Assembly: GCF_026965535.1 (NCBI RefSeq)
Contig: NZ_CP114039.1
Location: 7,068,001-7,132,000, forward strand
Source: Corallococcus sp. NCRR
GTDB lineage: Bacteria > Myxococcota > Myxococcia > Myxococcales > Myxococcaceae
DNA length: 64,000 nucleotides
Direction of reading: 5' to 3'
Shown: piece by piece, positions 42,807-51,629 of the stretch
Layout of the letters: each line of letters opens with the position of its first letter
Numbering within the stretch: the first letter of the stretch is position 1
The notes under the pieces: model-generated
Seen by the model: only the letters and a program-made list of their open reading frames with translations
Databases searched by the model: none
Told to the model about the DNA's origin: nothing
Made by a program: the position numbers and the translations under genes

Positions 42807-44203
42807 GGTTCCTTCCCCAATGGATTCAGTCCGACAGCGGCCCGCAGGCCCAACAGCGCCACGCCCAGCCCATACCGGTTCTGCGCGAGCGTCACCTCCG
42901 CCTCGAAGAGGCTCAAGGACGCGTCCGCCAGGGTGAGCGCGGTGGACAGGCCCTGGCGGTAGAGGATGCCTGTTTCCGCGGCGTTCTTCCGCGCCGCCTT
43001 CGCCGCCTGCTCGCTCTGCGCGAGCGCGGCCCGCGCCGTCTCCAGGTTGACCCTCGCCTGCTCGATGTCCACCGGCACGCGGCGCGTCGAGGCCTGGGTG
43101 TTCAGCTCCGCGACGTTGGCGAGGGCCACGCGCTCATCGCGGTCGGCGTAGCGGGCGCCGCCGTCGAAGAGCGTCCAGGTGAGATCCAACGCGAGGAAGC
43201 CATCACCGACGTTGCCGTTGAGGCCCGCCTCGTTGGTGAGGCGGTACTGCGCGCTCGCTCCCAGCGACGGCAGCAGGCGCGCCAGGGGCTCCTTCGCGTT
43301 CTCCCGCAGCGAGCGGACACGCAGCCGCGCGGAGAGGATGTCCGGGCGCCGGTCCGTGGCGCCCTGCGTGAGCATCTCCAGGGACGGCGTGGGCTGGATG
43401 GCGTCCGCGAGCAGCGGCTCCGGCGGCGCGAGCTCCCCCTGCACGGGCTCCACGAGGAGGTAGCCCAGCTCCAGGCGGCTCGTCTCCGCGGTGCCCAGGG
43501 CGGCGGCGAGGTTGGACTCGGCGGTGGCCAGCTCCAGCTCCGCGCGGGTGACGTCGTTGGTGCTGGCGAGCCCGGCGTTGGCGCGGGCCTGCGCGTCCGC
43601 CAGGCTCTGCTTCGCGTAGGCCAGGCGCTGCTCGGCGGCCTGGTACACCTGCTGGTTGGCCAGGGTGACGAGGAAGGCGTTGGCGGCGTTGAAGGCCACC
43701 TGGCGGCGCGTCTCCACGGCGTCCAGCTTGGAGGCCTCGCTCTCCAGCTTCGCGGCCTTGTAGAGCGGGAAGCCGCGCGCGTCGAAGAGGGCGACCCGGC
43801 CGGAGAAGACCGCGCCCAGGGCGTTGAACTTCTGGAGCACGACGGTCTGTCCGCCGACCTCGCGCGTGGACTCCCGCAGGCGCCGCGTGTAGGTGCCGGT
43901 CGCTGAGATGGTGGGCAGGAAGAAGGCGCGGGCGCGGGCGACGCGGGCCTGGGCGGCCTCGGCGGTCTGTCCCGCGGCGAGCACGGCCTCGTTCTTCTGC
44001 GAGGCCAGCTCCACGGCGCGCTCCAGGGTCAGCGGCGCGGCCCCGGCGTCCGGCCTCGGCGGCTTGGGGAAGGCGCTGGCGGGAGATTCGGCGGCGGGTG
44101 CTCCGGAGGGCGCAGGCGGCGTCTGGGCGAGTGCGTCCGGGGCCAGCGCGCAGAGGCAGGCACCCAGGGGCGCGGCGAAAAGGGCACGGCGGACGGTGGG
44201 CAT
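42803..44203 (-). CDS. TolC-family outer-membrane channel
   Basis: A 466-residue protein with a signal peptide ending DALAQ, a Pro/Ala-rich linker, and two tandem OEP (outer membrane efflux protein) repeats of long coiled-coil helices (TLERAVELASQKNEAVLAAG; then PSLGASAQYRL with a barrel-strand pattern). First gene of the RND operon; 211 bases separate its start from the divergent MopE-like lipoprotein start, which should contain the operon promoter. No lipobox is evident, unlike many OprM-type channels. Confidence 0.93.
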   Translation of the reverse strand: MPTVRRALFAAPLGACLCALAPDALAQTPPAPSGAPAAESPASAFPKPPRPDAGAAPLTLERAVELASQKNEAVLAAGQTAEAAQARVARARAFFLPTISATGTYTRRLRESTREVGGQTVVLQKFNALGAVFSGRVALFDARGFPLYKAAKLESEASKLDAVETRRQVAFNAANAFLVTLANQQVYQAAEQRLAYAKQSLADAQARANAGLASTNDVTRAELELATAESNLAAALGTAETSRLELGYLLVEPVQGELAPPEPLLADAIQPTPSLEMLTQGATDRRPDILSARLRVRSLRENAKEPLARLLPSLGASAQYRLTNEAGLNGNVGDGFLALDLTWTLFDGGARYADRDERVALANVAELNTQASTRRVPVDIEQARVNLETARAALAQSEQAAKAARKNAAETGILYRQGLSTALTLADASLSLFEAEVTLAQNRYGLGVALLGLRAAVGLNPLGKEP

Positions 44204-44415
44204 AAGGCAGGTGCGGTGGAACGGGCCAGTGTTGAAAGGTCAGCGGCCCCTATACACGGAAGCCGTCATCCCGGGGGTGATGAGCGGAGCGTGTCTGGAC
44301 GATGCCTCGCGCATCGGACTATGGGTCGGGGAAGAAGGCTCTCGGGTTGAATTGCCGACGGGTGGCGACATCGCCCTACTCCGGGGGTGTGGGCGCGCCC
44401 CAGAATGCGTGCCCC

Positions 44416-46272
44416 ATGCGTTTATTCCTGGTCGCTGTGCTCGCGAGCATCCTCGCGGGGTGCTCCAAGGGCGATGAGCTCAAGTCCGCCGCGCTGAAGG
44501 TCCAGGTTCATTACGAAGGATTTCGGCCGGGGTGCGTGACGCTGACGGTCACGGATCAGACGGAGGTGTCCCGCCACGCCATGACAGAGGTGAACGTGCC
44601 CGCCGGTGCGCCTCCGGGCACGCTGTCCGTGGCGGTCTTCCGGCAGGCCGGCTGGAGCAACGACGTGAAGCTCGTGGCCCGGGCACACGAGCAGTCCTGC
44701 GAAGGCGCCCAGGTGGCGACCGCCGAGGCCACCGCGAGCCTCGCGAATGACGGCATCACGCCGGTGGAACTGTCGCTGGCCGCCCTGGACGCGGATGGGG
44801 ACGGCTTCGTGCGCAGGGAGGACCAGGGCACGGACTGCGACGACCGCGACGAGATCCGGGGTGGCCCCATGCCCTGGTACGCGGACGACGACAATGACGG
44901 GTACGGCAACGGGCTCCTGCCGCCCCGCACGGTGGCCTGCGAGGGCCCCGCGCTGACCGCCTCCCGCGCGGGCGACTGCGACGACCGGGACCTGAACGTC
45001 CATCCGGATCAGGCGGAGTTCCGGTGCGATGGCAGGGACGACAACTGCGATGGCGTGAAGGACGAGTCGTTCGACGTGGGCGGGACGTGCTTCAACGAGC
45101 TCGACTGCCAGGGCGTGAAGGCCTGCGGCGGGCCGAATGGGAGCGTCACCTGCGCGGGCACCGCCACGCCCACGCCCTACTACGTGGACACGGACGGGGA
45201 CGGAAAGGCCGGCACGCAGATGGGCTCGAAGTGCGGAGCGATTCCCGCGAACGCGAGCCGGGACTCCACTGACTGTGACGAGAGCACCGCCTACGTGGCG
45301 AACGGGCTCCCGGAGGTCTGCGACCGTCTGGACAACAACTGCGCGGGAGGCGTGGACGAGGGCACCACCTGCGCCACGCGCGCATGGACAGAGAACGGGA
45401 ACGTCGGCGGGAACGTCGACTGGAGGTCCATCGCGCTCCACGGCACCCAGGGTGCCTGGTTCACGGGGCAGGACAAGCTGGCCTACGCCACGCCCTCCAG
45501 CTTGACGAGCTTCACCTGCAACGGGCAGTGGCGGGCGGCGTGGACCAGCAGCACAGGGCAGGTGTTCCTGGCGGGCGATGATGGAAAGCTCACGACCCGC
45601 CTGCCCACGGACACGCCGACCACGCCCTGCAGCGTCATCACCGCGACGGGAAACACCAGCCACCTCAATGGGATTGTCGGGCTGGAGGAGCCCGCGGGCA
45701 GCGATCCGGTCCTCTTCGCTGTGGCGAGCAATGGCAACATCGTGCGCTGGCGGTGGCCGGCCGCGCCCACGGTCGTGACCCAGGTGCAGGCCAACCTGCG
45801 CGCCATCGATGGACTCGGAACCCCTGACACGTTGTTGGCCGTGGGCTTCGAGACTGTCAGCGGCCAGCCGTCCGTGCGGGCCTTCCGCTCCAACTCGGAT
45901 GGAAGCGCGTGGCAGGCGGAGTCGTTCAGCGCCCCCATCACGGGCTCCCTGCGCGGGGTGGACGTCGTGAACAGCCGTCTTGCCTTCGCGGCGGGAGATG
46001 ATGGGGTGGTGCTCCAGCGCTACCTCGGGGTGTGGAGCACCCTGCCCCCACCCAGCTTCCTGACCCTCCGGGTCAACGCCCTGGACGTGCAGGGATTGGC
46101 GCAGGGCAAGGTCTATGTCGCTGCTGGACAGGGAGGCGTCTACTTCTACGATGGCAGCACCTGGAGCGCCGTCCATGAAGGGACGAACGCCCTGCGCTCC
46201 CTGGACTCGAAGTCTCCGACGAACATCGGCGTCGTGGGCGAACGTGGCACCGTCGCCTACTGGCGGAAGTGA
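44416..46272 (+). CDS. lipoprotein with MopE-type metal-binding repeats and beta-propeller-like C-terminus
   Basis: A 618-residue surface lipoprotein. The leader MRLFLVAVLASILAGCSKG has a lipobox. Residues about 110-320 contain repeated MopE-like 'putative metal-binding' motifs: LDADGDGF, TDCDDRD, YADDDNDGYG, DGRDDNCDG, VDTDGDGK and DNNCAGGVDEG, all acidic DxDxDG loops expected to bind Ca2+ (MopE itself binds copper). The remaining 290 residues show repeated strand blocks (AWFTGQDKL, VFLAGDDGKL, LAFAAGDDGVV, VYVAAGQGGVYFYDG) like a beta-propeller of the photosynthesis-stability/Kelch kind. ATG 44416 is chosen because it directly precedes the leader; upstream in-frame codons lack one. This architecture is very common in myxobacteria; the ligand is unknown. 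Confidence 0.88.
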   Translation: MRLFLVAVLASILAGCSKGDELKSAALKVQVHYEGFRPGCVTLTVTDQTEVSRHAMTEVNVPAGAPPGTLSVAVFRQAGWSNDVKLVARAHEQSCEGAQVATAEATASLANDGITPVELSLAALDADGDGFVRREDQGTDCDDRDEIRGGPMPWYADDDNDGYGNGLLPPRTVACEGPALTASRAGDCDDRDLNVHPDQAEFRCDGRDDNCDGVKDESFDVGGTCFNELDCQGVKACGGPNGSVTCAGTATPTPYYVDTDGDGKAGTQMGSKCGAIPANASRDSTDCDESTAYVANGLPEVCDRLDNNCAGGVDEGTTCATRAWTENGNVGGNVDWRSIALHGTQGAWFTGQDKLAYATPSSLTSFTCNGQWRAAWTSSTGQVFLAGDDGKLTTRLPTDTPTTPCSVITATGNTSHLNGIVGLEEPAGSDPVLFAVASNGNIVRWRWPAAPTVVTQVQANLRAIDGLGTPDTLLAVGFETVSGQPSVRAFRSNSDGSAWQAESFSAPITGSLRGVDVVNSRLAFAAGDDGVVLQRYLGVWSTLPPPSFLTLRVNALDVQGLAQGKVYVAAGQGGVYFYDGSTWSAVHEGTNALRSLDSKSPTNIGVVGERGTVAYWRK

Positions 46273-46293
46273 AAGGACCCTCGCCGCTCCACC

Positions 46294-46992
46294 ATGGACC
46301 TGCGCGCCGAAGCCCTGACCCTCCGCTACGGCCCCCGCACCGTGCTGGAGCCCACGGATTGCCACATTCCTCCCGGCACGCAGGCGCTGGTGCTGGGGCG
46401 TTCGGGGTCGGGCAAGACGACGCTCCTCAAGGCCTTCGCGGGCCTCCTGCGCCCCACTTCCGGACGGGTGACCTGGGATGGGCAGGAGGTCGCCGGGCTC
46501 TCGGCGCAGGAGCGACGCGCGCTGCAGGCGTCCTTCGGCTTCGTGTTCCAGACGGACGCGCTCTTCGACTCGCTGACGGTGCGGCAGAACGTGATGCAGC
46601 CACTGCTGCGCCGTCGCGTGGCGGAAGACGAGGCCCGTGAGCGGACGGACGCGGTGCTGCGCTCGGTGGGCCTGGCGGACGCGGCGGACACGCTGCCGGA
46701 GCGGTTGTCCGGCGGCATGAAGAAGCGCGCGGGGCTCGCGAGGGCCATCGCGGCGAGGCCGGCGGTGCTGCTGGCGGATGATCCGTTCGCGGGCCTGGAT
46801 CCCGGCACGGCGCGTCAGGTGGCCCGGGTGCTCCTGGAGGTCGCCGGCCAGGGAACGCTGCTGGTGGCGGCGCCGGAAGCGCCGGTGGATCTTCCCCTGC
46901 CCCGCTGGTTGTACCTGCGAAGCGGCAGACTGGTGCACGATGGGGCCCCGGCGCCGCGGCTCGAGAGCGCGCCGGACGAGGCCCTCGCATGA
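46294..46992 (+). CDS. MCE/Mla-type ABC transporter ATPase 1 (degenerate Walker B and H-loop)
   Basis: A 232-residue MlaF-like ATPase. Walker A GRSGSGKTT is normal, as is the signature LSGGMKKRAG, and the Q-loop Gln is in VFQTD. The Walker B reads LLADDPFAGLD, with Asp where the catalytic Glu belongs, and the H-loop position reads VAAPEAP with no His. By comparison with asymmetric heterodimeric ABC proteins, this subunit should bind ATP at its own Walker site without efficient hydrolysis while contributing its good signature to the partner's site. It lies 21 bases after the MopE-like gene and starts the cluster ATPase 1, permease 1, permease 2, ATPase 2, MlaD. Confidence 0.92.
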   Translation: MDLRAEALTLRYGPRTVLEPTDCHIPPGTQALVLGRSGSGKTTLLKAFAGLLRPTSGRVTWDGQEVAGLSAQERRALQASFGFVFQTDALFDSLTVRQNVMQPLLRRRVAEDEARERTDAVLRSVGLADAADTLPERLSGGMKKRAGLARAIAARPAVLLADDPFAGLDPGTARQVARVLLEVAGQGTLLVAAPEAPVDLPLPRWLYLRSGRLVHDGAPAPRLESAPDEALA

Positions 46993-47011
46993 CTCCGCGG
47001 TCCCAGCACCC

Positions 47012-47791
47012 GTGAGCACCACTGCCCTGGCGTGGCTGGGACGCTCGGCGATGCGGGCGGTGGGCGGCGTGGGAGCGCTGGCCCTGGTCGCGGGCCGCAC
47101 GGCCTGGGGTCTGCGCCGGTTGGAGCGGCGCGAGCTGGCGCGAGGCCTGGTGCAGTTCGGCTACGGCTCCCTGCCCCTGGCGCTGGCGACGGCTGCGCTG
47201 GCGGGCGTCATCGTGGTGGTGCAGGCGGCGCTCTACATCCAGCGCTTCGGGGCGAGGGCCTTCCTGGGATGGGCCGCGGGCTACGGCGTGCTGTGGGAGT
47301 TCGGCCCGCTGCTGCTCGGGCTGATCATGTCGGCGCGGATCGGCGCGAGGAACGCGGCGGAGCTGGCCACGCTGAAGGTGGGCGGACAGATTGAAGGCCT
47401 GCGAGGCATTGGCCTGGATCCCTTCGCGCTGCTGGTGGCGCCCCGCGTGGTGGCGATGGAGCTGAGCATGCTGGCGCTGAGCACGTTCACGTTCCTGGTG
47501 TCCATCCTCTGCGAGGCGGTGGCGGCCAAGCTCACCTTGGACCTGCCGGTGCGGGTGTTCTTCGGGACGTTCGCGCAGATGCTGAGCCCCTCCGACATCC
47601 TGGGGGGCGTGGTGAAAACGGGAGCCTTCGGGCTGGCGATCGCGCTGGTGTCCACGGCGGTGGGGCTCCGGGCGAAGGGAGGCGCCCGAGCCGTGGGAGA
47701 GGCCGCGGCGAGCGCGGTGGTGCTGGGCTGCGCGGCCATCTTCCTCCTGGACTTCCTGCTGACGTCGCTGCTGTCCAGGTGGCTGGCATGA
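47012..47791 (+). CDS. MlaE-family permease 1
   Basis: A 259-residue integral membrane protein of the MlaE/YrbE family, which forms the transmembrane core of MCE lipid transporters. It has five to six hydrophobic segments and the family's cytoplasmic loop GARNAAELATLKVGGQIEGL, followed by DPFALLVAPRVVA. GTG 47012 is the first in-frame start after the ATPase 1 stop (19 bases). It overlaps permease 2 by ATGA. The two permeases differ in sequence throughout, which suggests a heterodimeric core rather than the usual MlaE homodimer. Confidence 0.93.
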   Translation: MSTTALAWLGRSAMRAVGGVGALALVAGRTAWGLRRLERRELARGLVQFGYGSLPLALATAALAGVIVVVQAALYIQRFGARAFLGWAAGYGVLWEFGPLLLGLIMSARIGARNAAELATLKVGGQIEGLRGIGLDPFALLVAPRVVAMELSMLALSTFTFLVSILCEAVAAKLTLDLPVRVFFGTFAQMLSPSDILGGVVKTGAFGLAIALVSTAVGLRAKGGARAVGEAAASAVVLGCAAIFLLDFLLTSLLSRWLA

Positions 47792-48534
47792 AGCGGGTCC
47801 TGACCTTCTTCGGGGCGCCGGGCGTGATGCTGGCGCGCACGGTGCGGGCCGGCGCGCGGGAGGGAATCCCGTGGAGGGAAACCCTGGCCCAGGTGCACGA
47901 GCTGGGCGGGCGCAGCGTGTGGCTGGTGATGTCCGGCATGGCCTTCTTCGGCGCGGTGCTGGTGATGATCGCCAACGCGCAGGCGAAGAAGCTGATCGGC
48001 AACGTGGCGGTGCTGGGTCCTGCCTACTTCGAGATGCTCATCCGTGAGCTGGGCCCCGCGGTGTCCGCGCTGCTGACGGCGTCGCGAGCGGGAGCCAGCC
48101 ACTCCGCGGAGCTGGCCACGATGAGCGTGAACGAACAGGTGGAGGCGCTGGAGATGTCAGCGGGGGATCCGTACGCGGACCTCGTGGCACCCCGGGTGGT
48201 GGCGGGTCTGGTTGGAGTACCGCTCCTGAGCGCGTTGGGGACGGTGGCGGCGACAGCGTCGGCGGTGTTGGTGGCGAGCGTGGCGCTGAACATCGACGGC
48301 CGGGCGTTCATGGACCCGAGGTACGTGGATGGCTGGGACGTGCTGGTCGGAGGGCTGAAGGTCGTGGCCTGCGGCCTGTACATCCCGCTCGCGGCGGCGG
48401 TGGCGGGGTTGAACGCCCGGGGCGGCGCGGAGGCGGTGGGCGAGGCCACGACGGAAGGCGTCGTGGCGGCCAGTCTGGGATGTCTGTTGATTGACCTGAC
48501 GGTGTCGCTTGCGTTCCAGTTCGTGCGCCTGTGA
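47788..48534 (+). CDS. MlaE-family permease 2
   Basis: A 248-residue MlaE-like permease with the same plan as its upstream neighbour: the loop GASHSAELATMSVNEQVEAL and DPYADLVAPRVVAGL are clear counterparts. Identity between the two is limited outside this loop. ATG 47788 overlaps the previous stop; a GTG three codons earlier is possible. The stop overlaps the GTG of ATPase 2, so all central genes of this transporter are coupled. Confidence 0.92.
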   Translation: MKRVLTFFGAPGVMLARTVRAGAREGIPWRETLAQVHELGGRSVWLVMSGMAFFGAVLVMIANAQAKKLIGNVAVLGPAYFEMLIRELGPAVSALLTASRAGASHSAELATMSVNEQVEALEMSAGDPYADLVAPRVVAGLVGVPLLSALGTVAATASAVLVASVALNIDGRAFMDPRYVDGWDVLVGGLKVVACGLYIPLAAAVAGLNARGGAEAVGEATTEGVVAASLGCLLIDLTVSLAFQFVRL

Positions 48535-49274
48535 ATGACACCGGTTCGGACACGCTGCTCTTCGAGGATGTGGCGATCGCCTTCGAGCAGGGCCGCCGCG
48601 TCCTGGACGGCCTGAGCGCGCAGGTCTCCACGAGGGAGCTGACGTTCATCGCGGGAGCGAGCGGCTCCGGCAAGAGCGTGCTGTGCCGGCTGGCGGTGGG
48701 GCTGCTGAAGCCCGGGGCCGGCAAGGTGACGCTGTTCGGGGATCGGGTGGACACGCAGCCGGAGCGGACATTGGTGACGCTGCGCCGCCGGGCGCCGTAT
48801 CTGGTGCAGGGCCCCGCGCTGCTGGACTGGAGGACGCTGAGGGAGAACGTGCGCCTCGCGGATCCAAGCGCCCCGGAGGAAGCCGTGGAGACAGCGCTGG
48901 AGAAGGTGGGCCTGAAGGAATGGGCGGACCGGCTGCCGCCGGAGCTGGGGCCCGGGGCGAAGAAGCGCGCGGCCATCGCGAGGGCCCTGGTGCTCAAGCC
49001 GCGTTACCTGCTGTTGGACGAGCCGACGACGGGGTTGGACCGGAGGGCGGCGATGCAGGTGGAGGCGGTGTTGGCGTCGTTGAAGGAACAGGGCCTGGGG
49101 GCGCTGGTGGTGTCGCACGACTACCGGCAGTTGAGAGGCATCGCGGACCGGGTGTTGGTGGTGGCGAAGGGGCGCAACGCGTACCTGGGGAGCCCGGAGG
49201 GCTTCCTGGAGTCCCCTGCCCCGGAGCTGCGGACACTGACAGCGCCGTTCATGGAGGGCGCGACGGATGGATGA
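48531..49274 (+). CDS. MCE/Mla-type ABC transporter ATPase 2 (degenerate signature)
   Basis: A 247-residue ATPase. Walker A GASGSGKSV, Q-loop (LVQGPA), Walker B LLLDEPTTGLD with the catalytic Glu, and the H-loop SHDY with its His are all intact. The signature reads LGPGAKKRA instead of LSGG. This is the mirror image of ATPase 1: good Walker B and His here, good signature there. Paired head-to-tail, the two would form one competent and one degenerate ATP site. GTG 48531 overlaps the permease 2 stop; the end overlaps MlaD by eight bases. Confidence 0.92.
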   Translation: MNDTGSDTLLFEDVAIAFEQGRRVLDGLSAQVSTRELTFIAGASGSGKSVLCRLAVGLLKPGAGKVTLFGDRVDTQPERTLVTLRRRAPYLVQGPALLDWRTLRENVRLADPSAPEEAVETALEKVGLKEWADRLPPELGPGAKKRAAIARALVLKPRYLLLDEPTTGLDRRAAMQVEAVLASLKEQGLGALVVSHDYRQLRGIADRVLVVAKGRNAYLGSPEGFLESPAPELRTLTAPFMEGATDG

Positions 49275-50277
49275 GCAACGGCTGGAGTTGAAGGTCGGAG
49301 CGCTGGTGCTCGCGACGGTGGTGGGAGTGCTGGTGTTGCTCTGGTTGATGGGAGAGCTGACGCTGGGCCGGGGAGCGACGCTGGAGGTGGACTTCGCGCA
49401 CACAGGCAACGTGGTGCAGGGGGCCCCGGTGAAGCTGGGAGGCGTCCAGGTGGGCAAGGTGGACACCATCCACCTCCTGGCGGACCGAAGGGACGCGAAG
49501 GGCCTCCCCCTCCCCGTCCGCATGGACTTGTCCGTGGAGCCAGAGGCGAGGAGCGCCCTGCGCAAGGACGCCAGGGTGACGGTGGGAACGGTGGGCCTCT
49601 TGGGTGAGCCCTATCTGGAGTTGAACCCAGGCAACGCGGACGCGCCGCTGCCGGAGAAGGAAGCACTCCGGGGCGTGGATGCGCCGCGCCTGGACCTGCT
49701 GTCGGAGCAGCTGTCCAAGTTCGTGACACTGCTGTCGGACATGCTGGAAAAGGACCCGGAGGCCGTGACGGGCCTGGCCGCCAACGTGTCTCGATTGGCG
49801 AAGACGCTGGACGAGGTCCTGACGGAGAACAAAGGCGACGTGAAGGTCCTGGCCACGGAGCTGGCGGCGGCGTCAAAGGACCTGAGGCAGCTCGCGCAGC
49901 TGGCCAAGGAGTCCATGCAGCCCGGAGGCAAGGGAGCAAGGCTCCTGGACGACGCCTCCGCCGTGGCGGCCCTGATGCGAAAGGACCTCCCCGGCCTGAC
50001 GAAGTCCGCCGGAACGACCCTGGACGGCCTGGCGGCGGTGACGGGCCCGCTGACGCCCGAGGACGGCCAGCAGGTGAAGCTGGCCCTCCAGCGCTTCACG
50101 GCGGCAGCGGGCCAGTTGGAGCAGATCGCCACCAAGGCGGACCGGATCCTCGGACAGCTTGATTCCGGGGAGGGAACCGGTGGAGCGCTGCTCAAGGACC
50201 CTGCCCTTTACGACGAGCTGAAGACCCTGGTCACGGACCTGCGTAAACATCCGTGGAAGATCCTCTGGAAGGACTGA
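49267..50277 (+). CDS. MlaD/MCE-domain substrate-binding protein
   Basis: A 336-residue protein with a single N-terminal membrane anchor (KVGALVLATVVGVLVLLWLM) and an MCE domain (residues about 40-125: LEVDFAHTGNVVQGAPVKLG, GVQVGKVDTIHL), followed by about 200 residues of long amphipathic helices (ALMRKDLPGLTK, RFTAAAGQLEQIA) that in MCE proteins form a coiled tube or needle. It should form a hexameric periplasmic ring that carries phospholipid between membranes. No MlaB (STAS) or MlaC is in the cluster, as in many MCE systems outside Gammaproteobacteria. Confidence 0.93.
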   Translation: MDEQRLELKVGALVLATVVGVLVLLWLMGELTLGRGATLEVDFAHTGNVVQGAPVKLGGVQVGKVDTIHLLADRRDAKGLPLPVRMDLSVEPEARSALRKDARVTVGTVGLLGEPYLELNPGNADAPLPEKEALRGVDAPRLDLLSEQLSKFVTLLSDMLEKDPEAVTGLAANVSRLAKTLDEVLTENKGDVKVLATELAAASKDLRQLAQLAKESMQPGGKGARLLDDASAVAALMRKDLPGLTKSAGTTLDGLAAVTGPLTPEDGQQVKLALQRFTAAAGQLEQIATKADRILGQLDSGEGTGGALLKDPALYDELKTLVTDLRKHPWKILWKD

Positions 50278-50292
50278 TCGCAGGAGGTGAAC

Positions 50293-50823
50293 ATGGGCCC
50301 AGGCAGAATTCGTGCGGACCTGCTGAGCGAAGCAGATGCATTGATCATGAGCGGGGAGACAATCCGGGCAATCCGATTCCTCAAGGAGCGGATGCAGTGC
50401 GGGCTCAGCGATGCAGTGGAGCTGCTAGATATCCGCTCCCAGGAACTCGAAGAGATCAATGAAAGCTGGCGGCAATCCAAACTGGCCTACAGACAAACCT
50501 TGACGCCTGAGTATTGGCGTACGCACGCCCTGGCGAGCATGGAGGCGCTACCGCGCCCCCCGCTGGCACTCGAGGCGCTGTGGGATGGAGACAGCTTCGG
50601 CTGGATGCTCGAACTGAATGCCATTCTCCCAGGCGCATCACGCGCGCATCCGCGATTTACCGCTGTTTGCTTGGTTTTGATGCGCGGCCCTTCCGACCAC
50701 ATGATCGAGGTCGCCCTCGAAACAGGCCGGATCGCGCAGGAACGATGGAAGATCGCGCTCTACCTTCCGTCCCACGAACCATCAATTGATACCCCTCGGT
50801 GGTGGGATTCCCACTCCACTTGA
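50293..50823 (+). CDS. hypothetical protein with L7/L12-C-terminal-like segment
   Basis: A 176-residue cytoplasmic protein of lower GC than its neighbours. Its N-terminal 50 residues (TIRAIRFLKERMQCGLSDAV, then ELLDIRS) resemble the ribosomal L7/L12 C-terminal helix-turn-helix element that also occurs in stand-alone proteins of unknown role. The remainder is mixed with no motif. AGGAGG at 50282-50287 gives ideal spacing to ATG 50293. It follows MlaD by 15 bases, but the strong ribosome binding site and different codon use suggest it is not part of the transporter. Function unknown. Confidence 0.75.
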   Translation: MGPGRIRADLLSEADALIMSGETIRAIRFLKERMQCGLSDAVELLDIRSQELEEINESWRQSKLAYRQTLTPEYWRTHALASMEALPRPPLALEALWDGDSFGWMLELNAILPGASRAHPRFTAVCLVLMRGPSDHMIEVALETGRIAQERWKIALYLPSHEPSIDTPRWWDSHST

Positions 50824-50858
50824 TTCCGTGGAGGAGCCGCTGAAAGGACTGAGTGCCC

Positions 50859-51011
50859 CTATCCTGGGTCCAGCGCCCACGTTCCTTCCTCCCACCGCTT
50901 CAACGCCTCGGAGGCAGCGAAAGAAACCAGGTCCTGCCCTTGAGCAGCCTGTTTGAGGACGGCCGTGGCTTCATCCGTTCGATGGCGGAGGAGGGCAATG
51001 CACGTCAGAGC
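50859..51011 (-). pseudogene. C-terminal fragment of a second DUF2019 gene
   Basis: On the minus strand an open stretch without a start codon reads LTCIALLRHRTDEATAVL, then ASEALKRWEEGTWALDPG and a TAG at 50859-50861. This matches residues about 75-116 of the DUF2019 protein at 11880-12230, including the identical ending GTWALDPG. Its 5' part is missing, and the 3' end of the lipoprotein gene (TGA at 51005-51007) lies across the break in another frame. It is too short to stand as a gene on its own. Confidence 0.75.
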
Positions 51012-51520
51012 GAAGTCGGCTGCGGCACTTCGTCAGCGGGAGCGGGTGCCGGAGCCGGCGTCTCCTCCTGGATCACAGGCGAATTCAGGGTCCACGAATA
51101 GCCATACCGCGCCCCGAGCAGCCGGTACGTCGCGCGCTTCCCGCAGCCCACGACGCCCGTGGTGACGCGGTCCAGCTTGGACGCCTGGAGCTCCGCCTTC
51201 GCGCAGTCCATGTCGAACTCGGCGCGGAGCCTCACGTCCGGAATCCAGGCGCACTGCCCCATGATGCAGCGCAGCTCGTAGAGGCCCTCCGTGTTGCAGC
51301 CGATCATCCGGTACTGATTCTCTCCCAGGTACTGCGGCGTCAGCTCCTGGTCGCACTTGAGATCCTTGGCGGCGATCTTCTCCAGGTTCGCGTAGCGCTT
51401 GGAATTGATGGACGGCCCCATCTGGGAGAAGTCCACCTTGCCGTGGCTCCGGCGCCCCCCGCAGCCCGCCACCAGGAACGCCAAGCCCACGCCCACAACC
51501 GACAGTCGAAGCAGGTTCAT
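51005..51520 (-). CDS. small lipoprotein of unknown function
   Basis: A 171-residue lipoprotein: the leader MNLLRLSVVGVGLAFLVAGC ends in a lipobox. The mature part contains several Cys (CDQE, IGCNTEGLYELRC, MGQCAWIP, CAKAE, GCGKRATYRL) that may form disulfides, and two similar halves each ending with 'Cys...Tyr/Leu' segments. The C-terminus is a Pro/Ala/Thr-rich tail that runs into the broken DUF2019 fragment, so the last residues may have been acquired by that rearrangement. ATG 51520 is chosen because an upstream in-frame ATG at 51595 would put an Arg-rich extension before the leader. Confidence 0.78.
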   Translation of the reverse strand: MNLLRLSVVGVGLAFLVAGCGGRRSHGKVDFSQMGPSINSKRYANLEKIAAKDLKCDQELTPQYLGENQYRMIGCNTEGLYELRCIMGQCAWIPDVRLRAEFDMDCAKAELQASKLDRVTTGVVGCGKRATYRLLGARYGYSWTLNSPVIQEETPAPAPAPADEVPQPTSL

Positions 51521-51629
51521 GGGCGCCCATCTACCCCAGGGCCTCATGGCCTTTCCAGCCCCTCCCCTCACGCGAAAGGAGCCGCCCCACCGCACAAGGC
51601 AGGACGGCTCCCAGATCAGCGACGGCGCG

